DNA of 64,000 nucleotides, taken from the NCBI GenBank assembly GCA_905221605.1, contig CAJNDS010002507.1, positions 106,501-170,500 of the forward strand, in the 5' to 3' direction. Source of the stretch: Symbiodinium natans. Lineage: Eukaryota; Sar; Dinophyceae; Suessiales; Symbiodiniaceae. Below the pieces are notes generated by a model that made no database searches, was not told the origin of the DNA, and saw only the letters and a list, made by a program, of their open reading frames with translations. Each line of letters opens with the position of its first letter. Position 1 is the first letter of the stretch. The position numbers and the translations under genes are program-made. This document shows positions 13,045 through 22,629 of this stretch, in pieces.

Positions 13045-16000
13045 TTGGTACGCCTTGAAAGAAAATTCAAGCTTCTTGCCGTGTCTTGTGGCCCAGCCTG
13101 GGAGGAGGTGTTTGAAGCTGTCAGCCCATTTCCAATTTGGCAATGCTTGGCATCCAGGCCAAGTCTCCTGACCAAAGCAGTCCAGCCCCGACTGCAACTT
13201 TGTAACAACGCAAACGACTCTCAAAGAAGCACACTTTCACTGGTCAACCTCGGAGGGCATGCCGACCAAGCCAAAGATCAAACCCAGCTGGTGCAGCTCG
13301 GCCTTCCCCTGCCATTCTCACATCTGTATGAAAACGCAGTCCTCAAATGCTGCTGAGATGCTGCGACTGTGGGGGAAGTGTGTGGGGAGTTGTGACCAGG
13401 CTTTGTTGGTTGTGTTGTGCTTTGCCTAACAAGCTTTGCCACGCAAGCGTTAGATACCTGGACTGGGAGGCGAAGCCATTGAGGCGGCTGGAAGTGAACC
13501 AGGCACAAGCGCTTTGGTGGCGATACAGTGGCGATCCAACCTCGTGTGCTCGCTATCTTCCAGCATAGCATCAGACAAGGGCTGGCTGCACGAACTTGGA
13601 GAAACTGGAAACAGGTGAGGCAACACTATATTAGCAACCCCGAACCCAGACACCGTTTTCCAAACATCAGGCTTGCAACACACTTGCTTCTCGTTTCCAA
13701 CAGAAAGCGCTGGAATACAGACCCCGACCAATGACAAGCGTGAGTCTAACTTGCAATCTCCTCGCTAACACACTGCTGCCTGGAGAACCTCCTTCTCAAC
13801 AATTCGTTGCTTTCCAGGCATCATCCGACATTGTTGCTTTAACCACATTTTAGCCTAGCTTGCACCCTGCTTTATTTTGCCTGCCTCAAACAAAGGTCGC
13901 CGCAACAACAGCTCTCCAAAAACACAGCCGCTGCTCCAAATGTCGACCGCACTGCTGTATGTCCTGCACAGAAGTGGATCAGCCTACCATTGCTGCACAA
14001 CCCCCATGGCTTCCTCTGTCCCAGAAGAAGTTCCGGAGCACGATACCATAGCGATTGGACCTTGCGTACCCATGCTTTCTGCTCACATTCAAGAAGATGC
14101 ACGCTGGTGTGGTCTTGTGGCATATTTGTAGAAGCGGTATGTGGAGAAGTTTCGGAAGTTTCCGTTTGGGGTTCTCGATGATGCGACATGCCGTACACGT
14201 GCCCTCGAGGAACACTTACGATCTGTACATTGTTAAATGCATACTCCAGTATCGAAAAATACTCAAACCAGAGGAGTGACCATGCAGGAGAGGGTCACTG
14301 TGGGCGCGTTGTACTTTCTGTTCGGTGTAACTACATCCCCCTCCCCTTAGCATGGGGGGGGGGGGGCCGAAAATGTAAATTACATTTTCGGGCTCGGGAG
14401 ACGAGGAAAAACAATAAATGTAAAATCCTATGCGTGGGATTGCTTGGGATATGAGATATGCGTGGGATTGCTTACCTTCCTACCCTAGTTACCCTACCCT
14501 GCAGCACAAACCTGAAAATGTAAAAAGTATTGCTTTGCATTTATGCGCGCCCCCCCCCCCATTTTACATTTATTAAGGGGTAGGGGATGTAACTACTGTC
14601 GGAATGTACAAAGTGGCGGAAGCGAAAACTGTATATATGTTTTCTTTCTCGCAGCCAACCTGCAGCCAAAGAGACAGTCAAAGTGAACATGTATGCGTCC
14701 TGCTCAGAATTGTTCGCCCAGGCTTGTATATATACACATATATATTTTTTCTTATTCCGGTAAAGACATGAAAGATCTCCCCTTTTCGTGCTGTCACGTC
14801 CTTCGAATGATAGGGTAACCACCCTGTCACGTAGGTGGTGCAATAAAAACGGCTTTGCTGAATAGCGCAGCTTGTATTTTCAATCGAAACCTTGTAGTAT
14901 TGGCCGTTTATTAACAGGGCTTGGCATTTCAAAGAGGAAAAATACATAGTTACCTTAATATGTTTTCCAGATCTTAGCACTCACCGCACAGAAGCGTTTC
15001 GACATCCGGGAAGATTGTGAGCAGAGAACATTTGTTGTTCCGCAGCCTGGTCATACACCAGTGTAGACAGAAATCTCCAGAGCCCGCCCCAAGCTATGTC
15101 AGCGAGGCGTGTCCCCAGCCAAGCGTCTCGAAAGCGCAGCCTTTTTTACTTTCATTTGTGCCACTTGTATACGATGGGGGGGGTAAAGGGGGTTGGAGGG
15201 GGATGGACCGGGGTTGGAGGGGTTGGAGGGGGTTGGAGCGGTCGGAAACAGACCGAACCGAACAGCAAACCGAACAACAGTGAACCGCATGAACGGAAAC
15301 CGTTCCAACGTATGTTCCGGAAACCTAAATGAAGCTACAGGAAGCGTGGCCTTCTATATCCGCCAACCCAACCGGGATCGGCGCTCCAGCCTTTCCCCCC
15401 ACCTCAACCCTTGGCCCATCGCGCACAGCCCGTGTTCTCCTCCTCCTATCCCGGCCGGGATTTCGGGGGTTAAACTTAAAGCAGATTTCTGGTTGGTCGT
15501 GATGCATACCTCTACCCTCACCCTACCCCTTCCCACACCCCACCCCGCCCAGACCCACCCTGTTGCCCCGAGCCCAAAAAAATCTATTTCAACCTCCATG
15601 ACCCCTTTTTAGAACCCTTTTTTCAGGGGTAGGGTTGGGGCATATATGTGTATGCATATATACATATATGTAAGTCGTTGAGAGGCCGGAACGGAGACAT
15701 GGCTTGTTTACCAGGCATGACAAGCGTATGCGTTGCACCATCCTTTGCACTTGCAGACAAGGATCACGCTGGGTACAGGGGCGTAACGGCCTGGGCCACA
15801 TTCCTAACCGCCCCTCTGACACATCGAAGCACGTCAGAGCCTGTCTGGGGGTTGGACTCTCCGAAGTGACGTGCCAAGCCAAAGTCGCAGATCTTAAGGA
15901 TCCCCTTCCTTGCAGATTGCACAATTTGCACAGCGCCAAAGCGCCACTTATCGAAGAAAGACTATGCTAAAGAACTTTAGGTTTTGTCAGAGTAGATGCA

Positions 16001-16811
16001 GAAAGTCATGTGCTCTCCGTTCCCGAATCCCAACATCCTGATCCTCAGCCAGGCGTCTTGTCCAACAGGATATTGGATGTTTTCAGGTCGCGGTGCAAAA
16101 TCCAGCACTGATGGAGATGTCCAACACCACGCAGCAGCTGGACAAGTAAGCACTTCATCTCAGCAACGGCGAACTTGTGCTTTGCAAGGAGAACCCTGAG
16201 CTCATGCTCCACGTACTCCATAACCATGAAGATATGCTGCAAGGTGTTGCCGACCACCTCAAGGCAAAGCACCAGAAAAAGCAACAGGTTCAACTGGTCC
16301 TTGATTTTACAGCTTTCCCTGACAACTAGGTTCCTAGCTACCTCACGGCACCGCACTACATTGGGATGCTCGATCTCCAGCAGTAAGGAGATCTCACGCA
16401 AGGACGCGCTTGGGAAGCCATCATCAGATTTGACTGCTGCCAACTTGAGCTGCTTGAGCGCCACAACCTTCAGTGGATTCATCCCTTTATTATGAGCATT
16501 CAAATGGGCTTTGGATTCGTGTCGATGGATTTGTGCACTTTTTAATGGCTTCCTGAACGCGCCCACTGCTGCAAAAAAACACACGAAGATTAGCAGAAAC
16601 AAGTGGTGCTGCCGGTGCCAATGCAAACGCGACATGCTGCATTGCATTGGGACACTTCTCCAGTATCGACATCGCAAGCTCTGTAAACCACACCATAGGT
16701 GCCCTCATCAATTCGATTCAGTTTCCGATATTGTTGCACACTCCGGCAGGCCGGGGGCCCAGATCCATCATGTGCAATCCGCTGGCGCTTGGCTCTTGGG
16801 CAGCTCATCAT
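13045..16811 (-). CDS. Cyclin-dependent protein kinase, CDK11/CDK10-like (multi-exon)
   Basis: Ser/Thr kinase of the CDK11 (PITSLRE)/CDK10 group, linked to transcription, splicing and cell cycle. The first exon starts at an ATG at 16811. Exons: 16811-16656 ([10 protein letters not shown] glycine loop), 16467-16342 (VVALKQLK with the catalytic Lys; [10 protein letters not shown], equivalent to the PITSLRE helix), 16257-16058 ([10 protein letters not shown] hinge, [11 protein letters not shown] catalytic loop), 15908 to about 15843 ([12 protein letters not shown]), about 14060-14017 ([12 protein letters not shown]), 13963 to about 13881 ([19 protein letters not shown]), about 13308-13241 ([12 protein letters not shown]...MPSEVD) and 13167-13045 ([12 protein letters not shown]...). 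Phases agree at the junctions I could test: 16656/16467, 16342/16257, 16058/15908 and 14017/13963. Lys, HRD and DFG are all present. Donors are GT, GA and GC. The C-terminal exon(s) and a possible micro-exon before SLWYRAPE are unresolved. The activation segment lacks the TP residues usual in CDK11 in the part I can read. Confidence 0.85.
14335..14588. mobile_element. MITE-like element in the large CDK-like intron
   Basis: 254-bp non-coding segment with terminal inverted repeats ATCCCC-CT-CCCCTTA and TAAGGGG-TA-GGGGAT, flanked by an 8-bp direct repeat GTAACTAC (14327-14334 and 14589-14596). Inner parts hold G- and C-homopolymers and an ATTTTACATT/AATGTAAAAT motif on both arms. An 8-bp duplication suits hAT-type transposases. 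No coding sequence is present. Confidence 0.7.
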
Positions 16812-17675
16812 CCACCATCATGCGAGTAGTGAGTAAGTCAAAACTATGTTGAACCAAAAAACTCAAATGGCCTCGGGGGGCTTCCAGTCGCGCACGGACA
16901 ACATGAAGCTGCTCTCGTGCACAATAAATGCCGACAACACAACTCAGCACAAGCTGTCATCTTCCGGCGCTCAACCTCTCCTTGGTCACTCCTGCTGTGA
17001 AACATTGTCCCGCATTTACGGGCTCGAAGGCAAAAGAAAAACATGTTGCTTGACTACGTCTTTTTCAAGTCATACCACGTTTGGCTTTCACTTTTCTTCT
17101 GCAAGGTAATTGTCACCTCCGCCAAGTCATCCAAATCCAAACTCATCATCAACGACAAGAAACACTGCTGACAAAAACTCGCACGTCGATCATCTCAGCT
17201 GCCTTAGCCTTCTCCACATTTGTCCGGAAAGTGCTCGTCTCTGGCCTCACATCTCTCGGAAACCGTATGCGTGCATGTGCATGCATGTGTGTGCGGTTGA
17301 GGGGTTTCGCTGCTCATGGGATTGAGATGCCGAGAGCCACACACAATGTCGCCATACAGCGGCTCAACTTTGCAAACGTGCACTGCCTGGAAATCTCAAA
17401 CTTATTGCAGTCGCAGCACAATGACTTTCACTCTAAGGATTGGGCGCCGAGATCTGGAGTGACCTGCTGGCCGTGCGCCGAATGGACATGGCACTGCAAC
17501 ATGATCAAATCTGCCAGACGACTCTGACTGCGGACCTGTGGCCGACTGCCAGGACAATCACACGAGGAGAAGAAAAACACAATACATGCATATACAGACG
17601 TATACACTCGCACACACACGCAGACACGCGCACACTCACACACATACACACACAAATGGACATATATATATATAT
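16812..17675. other. Intergenic segment ending in (CA)n/(TA)n simple sequence
   Basis: No recognisable coding sequence. It holds whatever lies upstream of the CDK-like first exon. From about 17605 to 17675 it becomes (CA)n with interruptions and then (TA)n, directly abutting element E1. Confidence 0.5.
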
Positions 17676-17852
17676 AAGGGTTCAAGGTCACTCATGCCTC
17701 ACATGCCCAAGATACTGATTTTCCAAGGGGCAGGCGGTTTGTGATAGCATCGACCCGCTGAGAGAATCATTTAGCACGGAGCCCACAGGGCGAAAATACT
17801 TGATCAGCATATGGTTCTCTCATCGAGGCCGAGACTGTGAAGAGACTCACTG
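17676..17852 (-). repeat. E1 terminal repeat B2 (3' end)
   Basis: 177 bp, identical to 17940-18116. Its left edge, next to (TA)n, marks the 3' end of the element on the minus strand. Confidence 0.92.
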
Positions 17853-17870
17853 GGGGAGGAAGTGGGAGGG

Positions 17871-17939
17871 TGAAACTGAGCCCGAGGCTGAGTTCGGCAA
17901 ACATGTATCCCTTTCACCCTTACCCATGTGCATTAGATC
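17871..17939 (-). repeat. E1 repeat A2
   Basis: About 69-70 bp, identical to the 5' repeat at 24807-24876. It directly abuts B1; base 17940 can belong to either repeat. In this class the B1-A2 block is thought to be the template used to rebuild the ends of the circle. Confidence 0.92.
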
Positions 17940-18116
17940 AAGGGTTCAAGGTCACTCATGCCTCACATGCCCAAGATACTGATTTTCCAAGGGGCAGGCG
18001 GTTTGTGATAGCATCGACCCGCTGAGAGAATCATTTAGCACGGAGCCCACAGGGCGAAAATACTTGATCAGCATATGGTTCTCTCATCGAGGCCGAGACT
18101 GTGAAGAGACTCACTG
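17940..18116 (-). repeat. E1 repeat B1
   Basis: 177 bp copy of the 3' terminal repeat. It ends 6 bp before the stop region of the recombinase ORF, so the coding part runs right up to it. Confidence 0.92.
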
Positions 18117-19133
18117 CCGCCGCCGCTTTCCACTTGCCCCGGACTGCCGACTAGCGGCATGCTCAAGCCGAGGATTCGCAACTGAATGCTGAAAGTGGTT
18201 CCACCAAGGCCAAATAGATGCTTTTGTTTTCGGAACGCGAAGCTGGGTAAGCAAAGCGAGGGAGTCATCGAGGTACATGCGTGCTGTCCGTTGACTCTGC
18301 CATCTACCATAGACGCAAAGCTGATCTAGAGACCATCCTTTGGAAAACCAAAACGTGGCACCCCCACGGCGCAAGCTGTAGGGTCGAAACTCATGCTCTT
18401 CAAGATGCAGGGCCTCTACTGCTTGCGAAAACTTTCGTCTCCAAGTTTGTGGGGAAACAGAAACCAGATGGGCCGAGGGAGGAGCGGTACGAATCCAGTT
18501 CCAAACCCGACACGCAACGTCAGCGACTCGAAGTGTGACTGACTCGCTGTGTCCTGTGCGCTTGCCGGTTTTCGTACTGCGAAGTGTAAGCACAACCGCG
18601 GAGTAAGCATGCGTCATGTGAAAATCTGACGCTTTCAACGCGAGCACCTCACCTGTGCGCAAAAAGACTGCGTAGTAGCCTAAGAGGATGGACAACGCCA
18701 TGAGTGCATCTCCATGAAATAACCAATAGCCTGCCAATGCTTGTACAAGGTGTTCGGGCAAAGGAGGGGCCCTGCAGGGCTCCTCCCGCAAACCCCAAGT
18801 TTTGAGTAATCGCCAGGCCAAAGGCAAATGTCCACGCACACTTGGCTGCGCATCTTGTATGGATGCCAATGAGTCGTTTGCTAAAGAGCGGGGTTGTCCG
18901 GAAAACCACAAGTGTTCAATGTAATCAGACACCACCGAATCAAGGAGGCGCAGTTGGGTGGGCAACTGTAAGAGGCAATCCTGCAAGTACCTGTGAAACG
19001 CCTGCAATGCCTTGCTGTAACGGAGACGTGTGGCGGGCTGGACTGTTAAGGAGCGAAGGGAGCCTAAATTGGAACGACGCTGCTGCCGTTGGTGGCGGGT
19101 CTGTGCCTCAAAGACGCGTTTCACTTTGCCCAT
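18111..19133 (-). CDS. E1 tyrosine recombinase (integrase)
   Basis: 340-residue tyrosine recombinase that would insert the circular cDNA of E1. Visible catalytic set: Arg159 (FLRTGEVLAL), Arg255 in PYSLRRGGAT, Trp278 (GRW, the usual H/W position) and nucleophile Tyr287 (ARMYLDD). The position normally occupied by His in H-x-x-R is Tyr252. Residues 20-130 are the likely SAM-like core-binding domain. The start ATG at 19133 overlaps the stop of the upstream polymerase ORF by 13 nt, in a different frame, so expression probably depends on re-initiation or frameshifting. The tail is basic (GKRRRQ). Confidence 0.9.
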   Translation of the reverse strand: MGKVKRVFEAQTRHQRQQRRSNLGSLRSLTVQPATRLRYSKALQAFHRYLQDCLLQLPTQLRLLDSVVSDYIEHLWFSGQPRSLANDSLASIQDAQPSVRGHLPLAWRLLKTWGLREEPCRAPPLPEHLVQALAGYWLFHGDALMALSILLGYYAVFLRTGEVLALKASDFHMTHAYSAVVLTLRSTKTGKRTGHSESVTLRVADVACRVWNWIRTAPPSAHLVSVSPQTWRRKFSQAVEALHLEEHEFRPYSLRRGGATFWFSKGWSLDQLCVYGRWQSQRTARMYLDDSLALLTQLRVPKTKASIWPWWNHFQHSVANPRLEHAASRQSGASGKRRRQ

Positions 19134-22100
19134 TTGCGGACTAACGTTTTTCTGGATGGCTTGTCAGCTGGGTTGTCCGCTGAGCGGACATACCCAACCA
19201 TGAGATGAAGCCCAGACCCTAGCAGCAGCACGTTCAACTTGTTGAGCACTCGCTGCACCCTGCGGCTGGACGAGCGACCGCGAGACACGACATGAAGTAC
19301 CACCAGGTTGTCAACCAAATGCAAGGCTCTGGAGGCCCGGTCGTGTCTGCGGAACAGTCGCCACCGCACAGATGTCAGAAGTGCTCTAAGCTCCCTAATG
19401 TTGATGTGTTCGCTCCCTTGCCGCCATTTCCACCCCACAATCTCCCGCCAAATCCACAGTTTCGGAGTGATTTGAGCTCTGAGGGGCTGCGCACTCCCCT
19501 GAGCACCTGACGCGGAGATCAAAACATCTTCCCCTTTGTGACTCATTAGTGTGGTCAATGCCTGCAGCAAATCCGCGCCGGCTTTAACGTCGCGCTCATG
19601 GTTTCGTGGCAAATTGAGCGGTGGCCGAAAAAGCAAGCCTCCCATTGTGGGCAGATTGCCTGGAACAAACCTCTGCAGAAGCTGCGAAACATTCAGCTGC
19701 AAACACAGATTTGAAGGCATCAACACATTTTTCAAGAACCATGCCAAGGTTGGAACGTGAAAAGCCTGCTTCAGCTGCGCAAACTGCCAATCTGATTTCA
19801 TCGAAGCCTCCGATGATTGCACCTTTCGACTGTGGATATTGGTGTAACCCACGGGGAAACCCTTGTCAGCCTCAACTTCTTGAAGGGACAGTAAGCGCTG
19901 TTCTCCTTTCCGATTGCTCAAACACCCCGAGTTTTGCGGCGTCCAACCTGCCAACACGAAGGGCTTCCACGAAGACGACACTGCGAATTGAAGACGCGCG
20001 ATGGCAAACTGCGAGAAGTTGTCAGGCAGAAAAATTTGAGCGCCTGGTTCTGAAGCAAGATCCCACGTGACCCAAAACAAGCTCTGCTGTCGGCACAGAC
20101 TCAGCTCTGACGAGTCAGTCAAGTAAGGAAGCATGTCTAAAGCCTTGCAGCTTTCCGCTCGTTGTAAAGCTGACATGCCTGCACCGGCTGCCACAAAGAC
20201 ATGGACAGAGGCCCAGGAAAACTCTTTTTCAACGATGCGCTGGACGCGACGAATGTCCGAGAAAAAGCTGTCTTCAATGTCTGCGCGAGCAAAAGCCCCG
20301 AACAACACCACAGAGACGCGTGGGGAAGATGCTACCCATTGAGCCACTACACGTTGGTCAATTTGCCCGATGTCACTGAAAACCTGAACGTCCTGGAATT
20401 GTGCCATCACAACTCTTTGAGCAAGAGGGTCGCTCTCTACACTGATGTATCCTGCGACTGGAACACCTAGTGCATCCAACGCAGTCCGAAAAGAAGAAAT
20501 GCCGTCATGAAGGCTGATGGCCAAAACTTGCTGAAAATCCGGAACTTCCAACGCTTCTCCCCGAAGTAAAGCACGGCTAGCGGCCAACCCATACCCAGTC
20601 ACCCCCGTAGAACAGCAAACGCCCCCTCCGGATGAAGATGCGTCGCTGCAAACAACCCATGGAGAAACGGCGGCGCGCAAATTGATGAATGCCAGTGGAA
20701 CCAAAGCCAAGAATGTCAATATCTCTCGCCTGACTGCAGTTGGGATTGGGAGTCGTCCCGACTTGCATCTTTTCAAATGTTGTTGCAAGCTCCACACTTG
20801 TTGCAAGCCGCCTAAAAGAGGACGTCTGAACGTGGCCAAAAACACCAAGCCCCCGCACACTGCTTGCAGTTCTTTGAGAGAGCAGGTCTGCTGTTGCGAA
20901 AGCACAAAAGCCATGCAAACAAATTTTAAGAGCTTGTCAGGTTTCGGGTACACGACTCCTCGAACTCCATCAACAACAGACCCTTGAACTTCGGCGACTG
21001 GCTGTTGTTGAACGCATTTCTTGGGGTGTAGAGGGATTTGAAGCTGTTGATACTCTCGACGCAACGCACGAACATCGGGCGACAACTCCCCTTGAAGGAG
21101 CGCGGCTGCACGCCGATCCACAGCCCGCAACTCATCGAAATTATCAAGATAAATCCTCCAAAGAGGGGACCCTCGCGGCCAAGGCCTATCCTTTCGAACT
21201 TCCCTGCTGCTTAGGAGTCGCGATTCGGACTGGGCTTGTAAGACCAAGTTTCTGTGAATGTGCTGAGCTATGGCGACACTGTGTACATACCCCATGGGCA
21301 ATACTTTGGACGTGATGAAGTAGTGGTGGCCATCGTTGGGACACAAGTTCGAAGGAACCCGTTTCGAAAACGCCAACAACCTTCGCCAGCAACGAGGCAT
21401 TTCAAAGATGTAAAAGAAACACCGCACATCTTCACTGCTCGTCAACAAAAGTTGGTCTTCCGAAAGTTGGAGGCACTGAAACTGTTGTACCATTGGCAAA
21501 GTACGTAAGTCTCCTAGAAAAGGCCTGAACAAAGCATTCAGTGGGATGCAGTTCATGATGAGCCGCAGCACTGCGTGCTCACCACATGTTTCATTCTTTG
21601 CGACGCCAAATAACCCCCCCATGACCCTATGGCCTCCGGGGGCCAAAATATCCTCCTCCCGTATAAGCTCGCAGACTCCCTTTTCGAGGAGTCCCTGCAC
21701 CACACGGGGCCAGTCTGCATCCTTCACCATGACTTTTGGTGTTGGAAGAGAGCCGGCATCTTCCACATGCATAAAATGTTCTGGATGTTCCAAAAAGTAA
21801 CGAACGCCTCCTTCAGACACTGTGTTTGCAGCCACGCTACCTATACAGTCTGGGAGCGCAGGACTTATGTTATCCCATGTGAACCATTGTGAAACCTTGA
21901 CTTCCTCCCCCCAGTAGCTAATTGACTTGCATTTGAAAAATTCTTGCCACTCAAAAGCCGGAAATTTCTCTTCCAGGCTGAGCAGAACAGAAAGTTCGTT
22001 GTGCAACACAGTCCTATCAAGCTGCTCTCTGTGTGATGGTAGGACCATCTCTGTCAAAGAACGGCATCCATGCAAAACATTAAGAGCTACAGCGGCAACT

Positions 22101-22624
22101 AGCAACCACGTCTCGGAACTGTTGCAGCTAGCCCTGTTTGTTTCCTGCTCGGAGAGCGGAAAAGGTGCCAAAGGCCCCCTTTCCAAAGTTTCAAACCTGC
22201 CCCTCTGCGCAGGCTCTCGGAGCAACGAAAACAAGGCGGGCAACAAAAGCGAAGCGAACTCTGCTAACGTCTTCCCCTCCAACTCCCGACAAAAGCGTTT
22301 AAACACGCGAGCGCTCCGAATGTTGCATGGAGGCTTGCTTACCACGCTGTCTTCACTCCCTAGCGCAGGCGTTTTCAAACTGGCCTGCGCAAGCTCCGCG
22401 TTAGGAGGCAGGACGGCCTGCTCTCCCTTCCGCAGGGGCGGGTGAGGTGTGGGGAGCGAAGCGCGCGGATTTGCGGGAGTAGGGGGGGGACTTTTCGCCT
22501 CAGGAGTCAGGTCGGCCTGCACTCCCTTGGGCCTTGAAAAAGCGCTTGGAAAAGGAGGCAAGTCGGCTTGTCCTCCCTGTTGCTGACTTACTCGAGCTTC
22601 TTTTGATTCTTTTGTCCTGGGCAT
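19121..22624 (-). CDS. E1 polymerase: reverse transcriptase / RNase H with an inserted methyltransferase-like domain
   Basis: I choose the ATG at 22624 (1167 residues), 5 nt after the stop of the preceding ORF. The frame is open further upstream but there it overlaps that ORF. Residues 1-100 are Pro-rich linker. The reverse transcriptase spans about 300-600: motif A around Asp399 (EDVRCFFYIF), PMGYVHSVAIAQ as motif B, and YLDN at 492-495 where YxDD is expected. RNase H begins at about 655 (CSDAS, Asp661) and resumes at about 1070 (HINIRELRAL, Glu1078; Asp1105; Asp1150/1154 in SADNPADKPSR). Between the halves lies a domain (698-940) with the motif order of a C5 DNA methyltransferase. Family knowledge: DIRS-order polymerases join RT and RNase H, and DIRS1 has a separate methyltransferase domain after them. 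No stop or frameshift interrupts the ORF. The YLDN change could lower activity or be the family norm. Confidence 0.85.
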   Translation of the reverse strand: MPRTKESKEARVSQQQGGQADLPPFPSAFSRPKGVQADLTPEAKSPPPTPANPRASLPTPHPPLRKGEQAVLPPNAELAQASLKTPALGSEDSVVSKPPCNIRSARVFKRFCRELEGKTLAEFASLLLPALFSLLREPAQRGRFETLERGPLAPFPLSEQETNRASCNSSETWLLVAAVALNVLHGCRSLTEMVLPSHREQLDRTVLHNELSVLLSLEEKFPAFEWQEFFKCKSISYWGEEVKVSQWFTWDNISPALPDCIGSVAANTVSEGGVRYFLEHPEHFMHVEDAGSLPTPKVMVKDADWPRVVQGLLEKGVCELIREEDILAPGGHRVMGGLFGVAKNETCGEHAVLRLIMNCIPLNALFRPFLGDLRTLPMVQQFQCLQLSEDQLLLTSSEDVRCFFYIFEMPRCWRRLLAFSKRVPSNLCPNDGHHYFITSKVLPMGYVHSVAIAQHIHRNLVLQAQSESRLLSSREVRKDRPWPRGSPLWRIYLDNFDELRAVDRRAAALLQGELSPDVRALRREYQQLQIPLHPKKCVQQQPVAEVQGSVVDGVRGVVYPKPDKLLKFVCMAFVLSQQQTCSLKELQAVCGGLVFLATFRRPLLGGLQQVWSLQQHLKRCKSGRLPIPTAVRREILTFLALVPLAFINLRAAVSPWVVCSDASSSGGGVCCSTGVTGYGLAASRALLRGEALEVPDFQQVLAISLHDGISSFRTALDALGVPVAGYISVESDPLAQRVVMAQFQDVQVFSDIGQIDQRVVAQWVASSPRVSVVLFGAFARADIEDSFFSDIRRVQRIVEKEFSWASVHVFVAAGAGMSALQRAESCKALDMLPYLTDSSELSLCRQQSLFWVTWDLASEPGAQIFLPDNFSQFAIARLQFAVSSSWKPFVLAGWTPQNSGCLSNRKGEQRLLSLQEVEADKGFPVGYTNIHSRKVQSSEASMKSDWQFAQLKQAFHVPTLAWFLKNVLMPSNLCLQLNVSQLLQRFVPGNLPTMGGLLFRPPLNLPRNHERDVKAGADLLQALTTLMSHKGEDVLISASGAQGSAQPLRAQITPKLWIWREIVGWKWRQGSEHINIRELRALLTSVRWRLFRRHDRASRALHLVDNLVVLHVVSRGRSSSRRVQRVLNKLNVLLLGSGLHLMVGYVRSADNPADKPSRKTLVRKWAK
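19805..20533 (-). other. Degenerate C5-cytosine-methyltransferase-like domain inside E1 RNase H
   Basis: Residues 698-940 of the E1 polymerase. Motif I: SLHDGISSFRTALDALG. Motif II: Glu730 in GYISVESD. Motif III: FSDIGQI. Motif VIII-like: QQSLFWVTWDL. Motif X-like: EADKGFPVGY. At motif IV the usual GPPC reads GAFA (776-779), so the catalytic Pro-Cys is absent, and the ENV motif reads AAG (812-814). The spacing of the motifs still fits the DNMT3/Dcm fold, so I read this as a methyltransferase fold that has lost catalysis. It could serve DNA or cofactor binding, or be decaying. Confidence 0.65.
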
Positions 22625-22629
22625 GTTCC

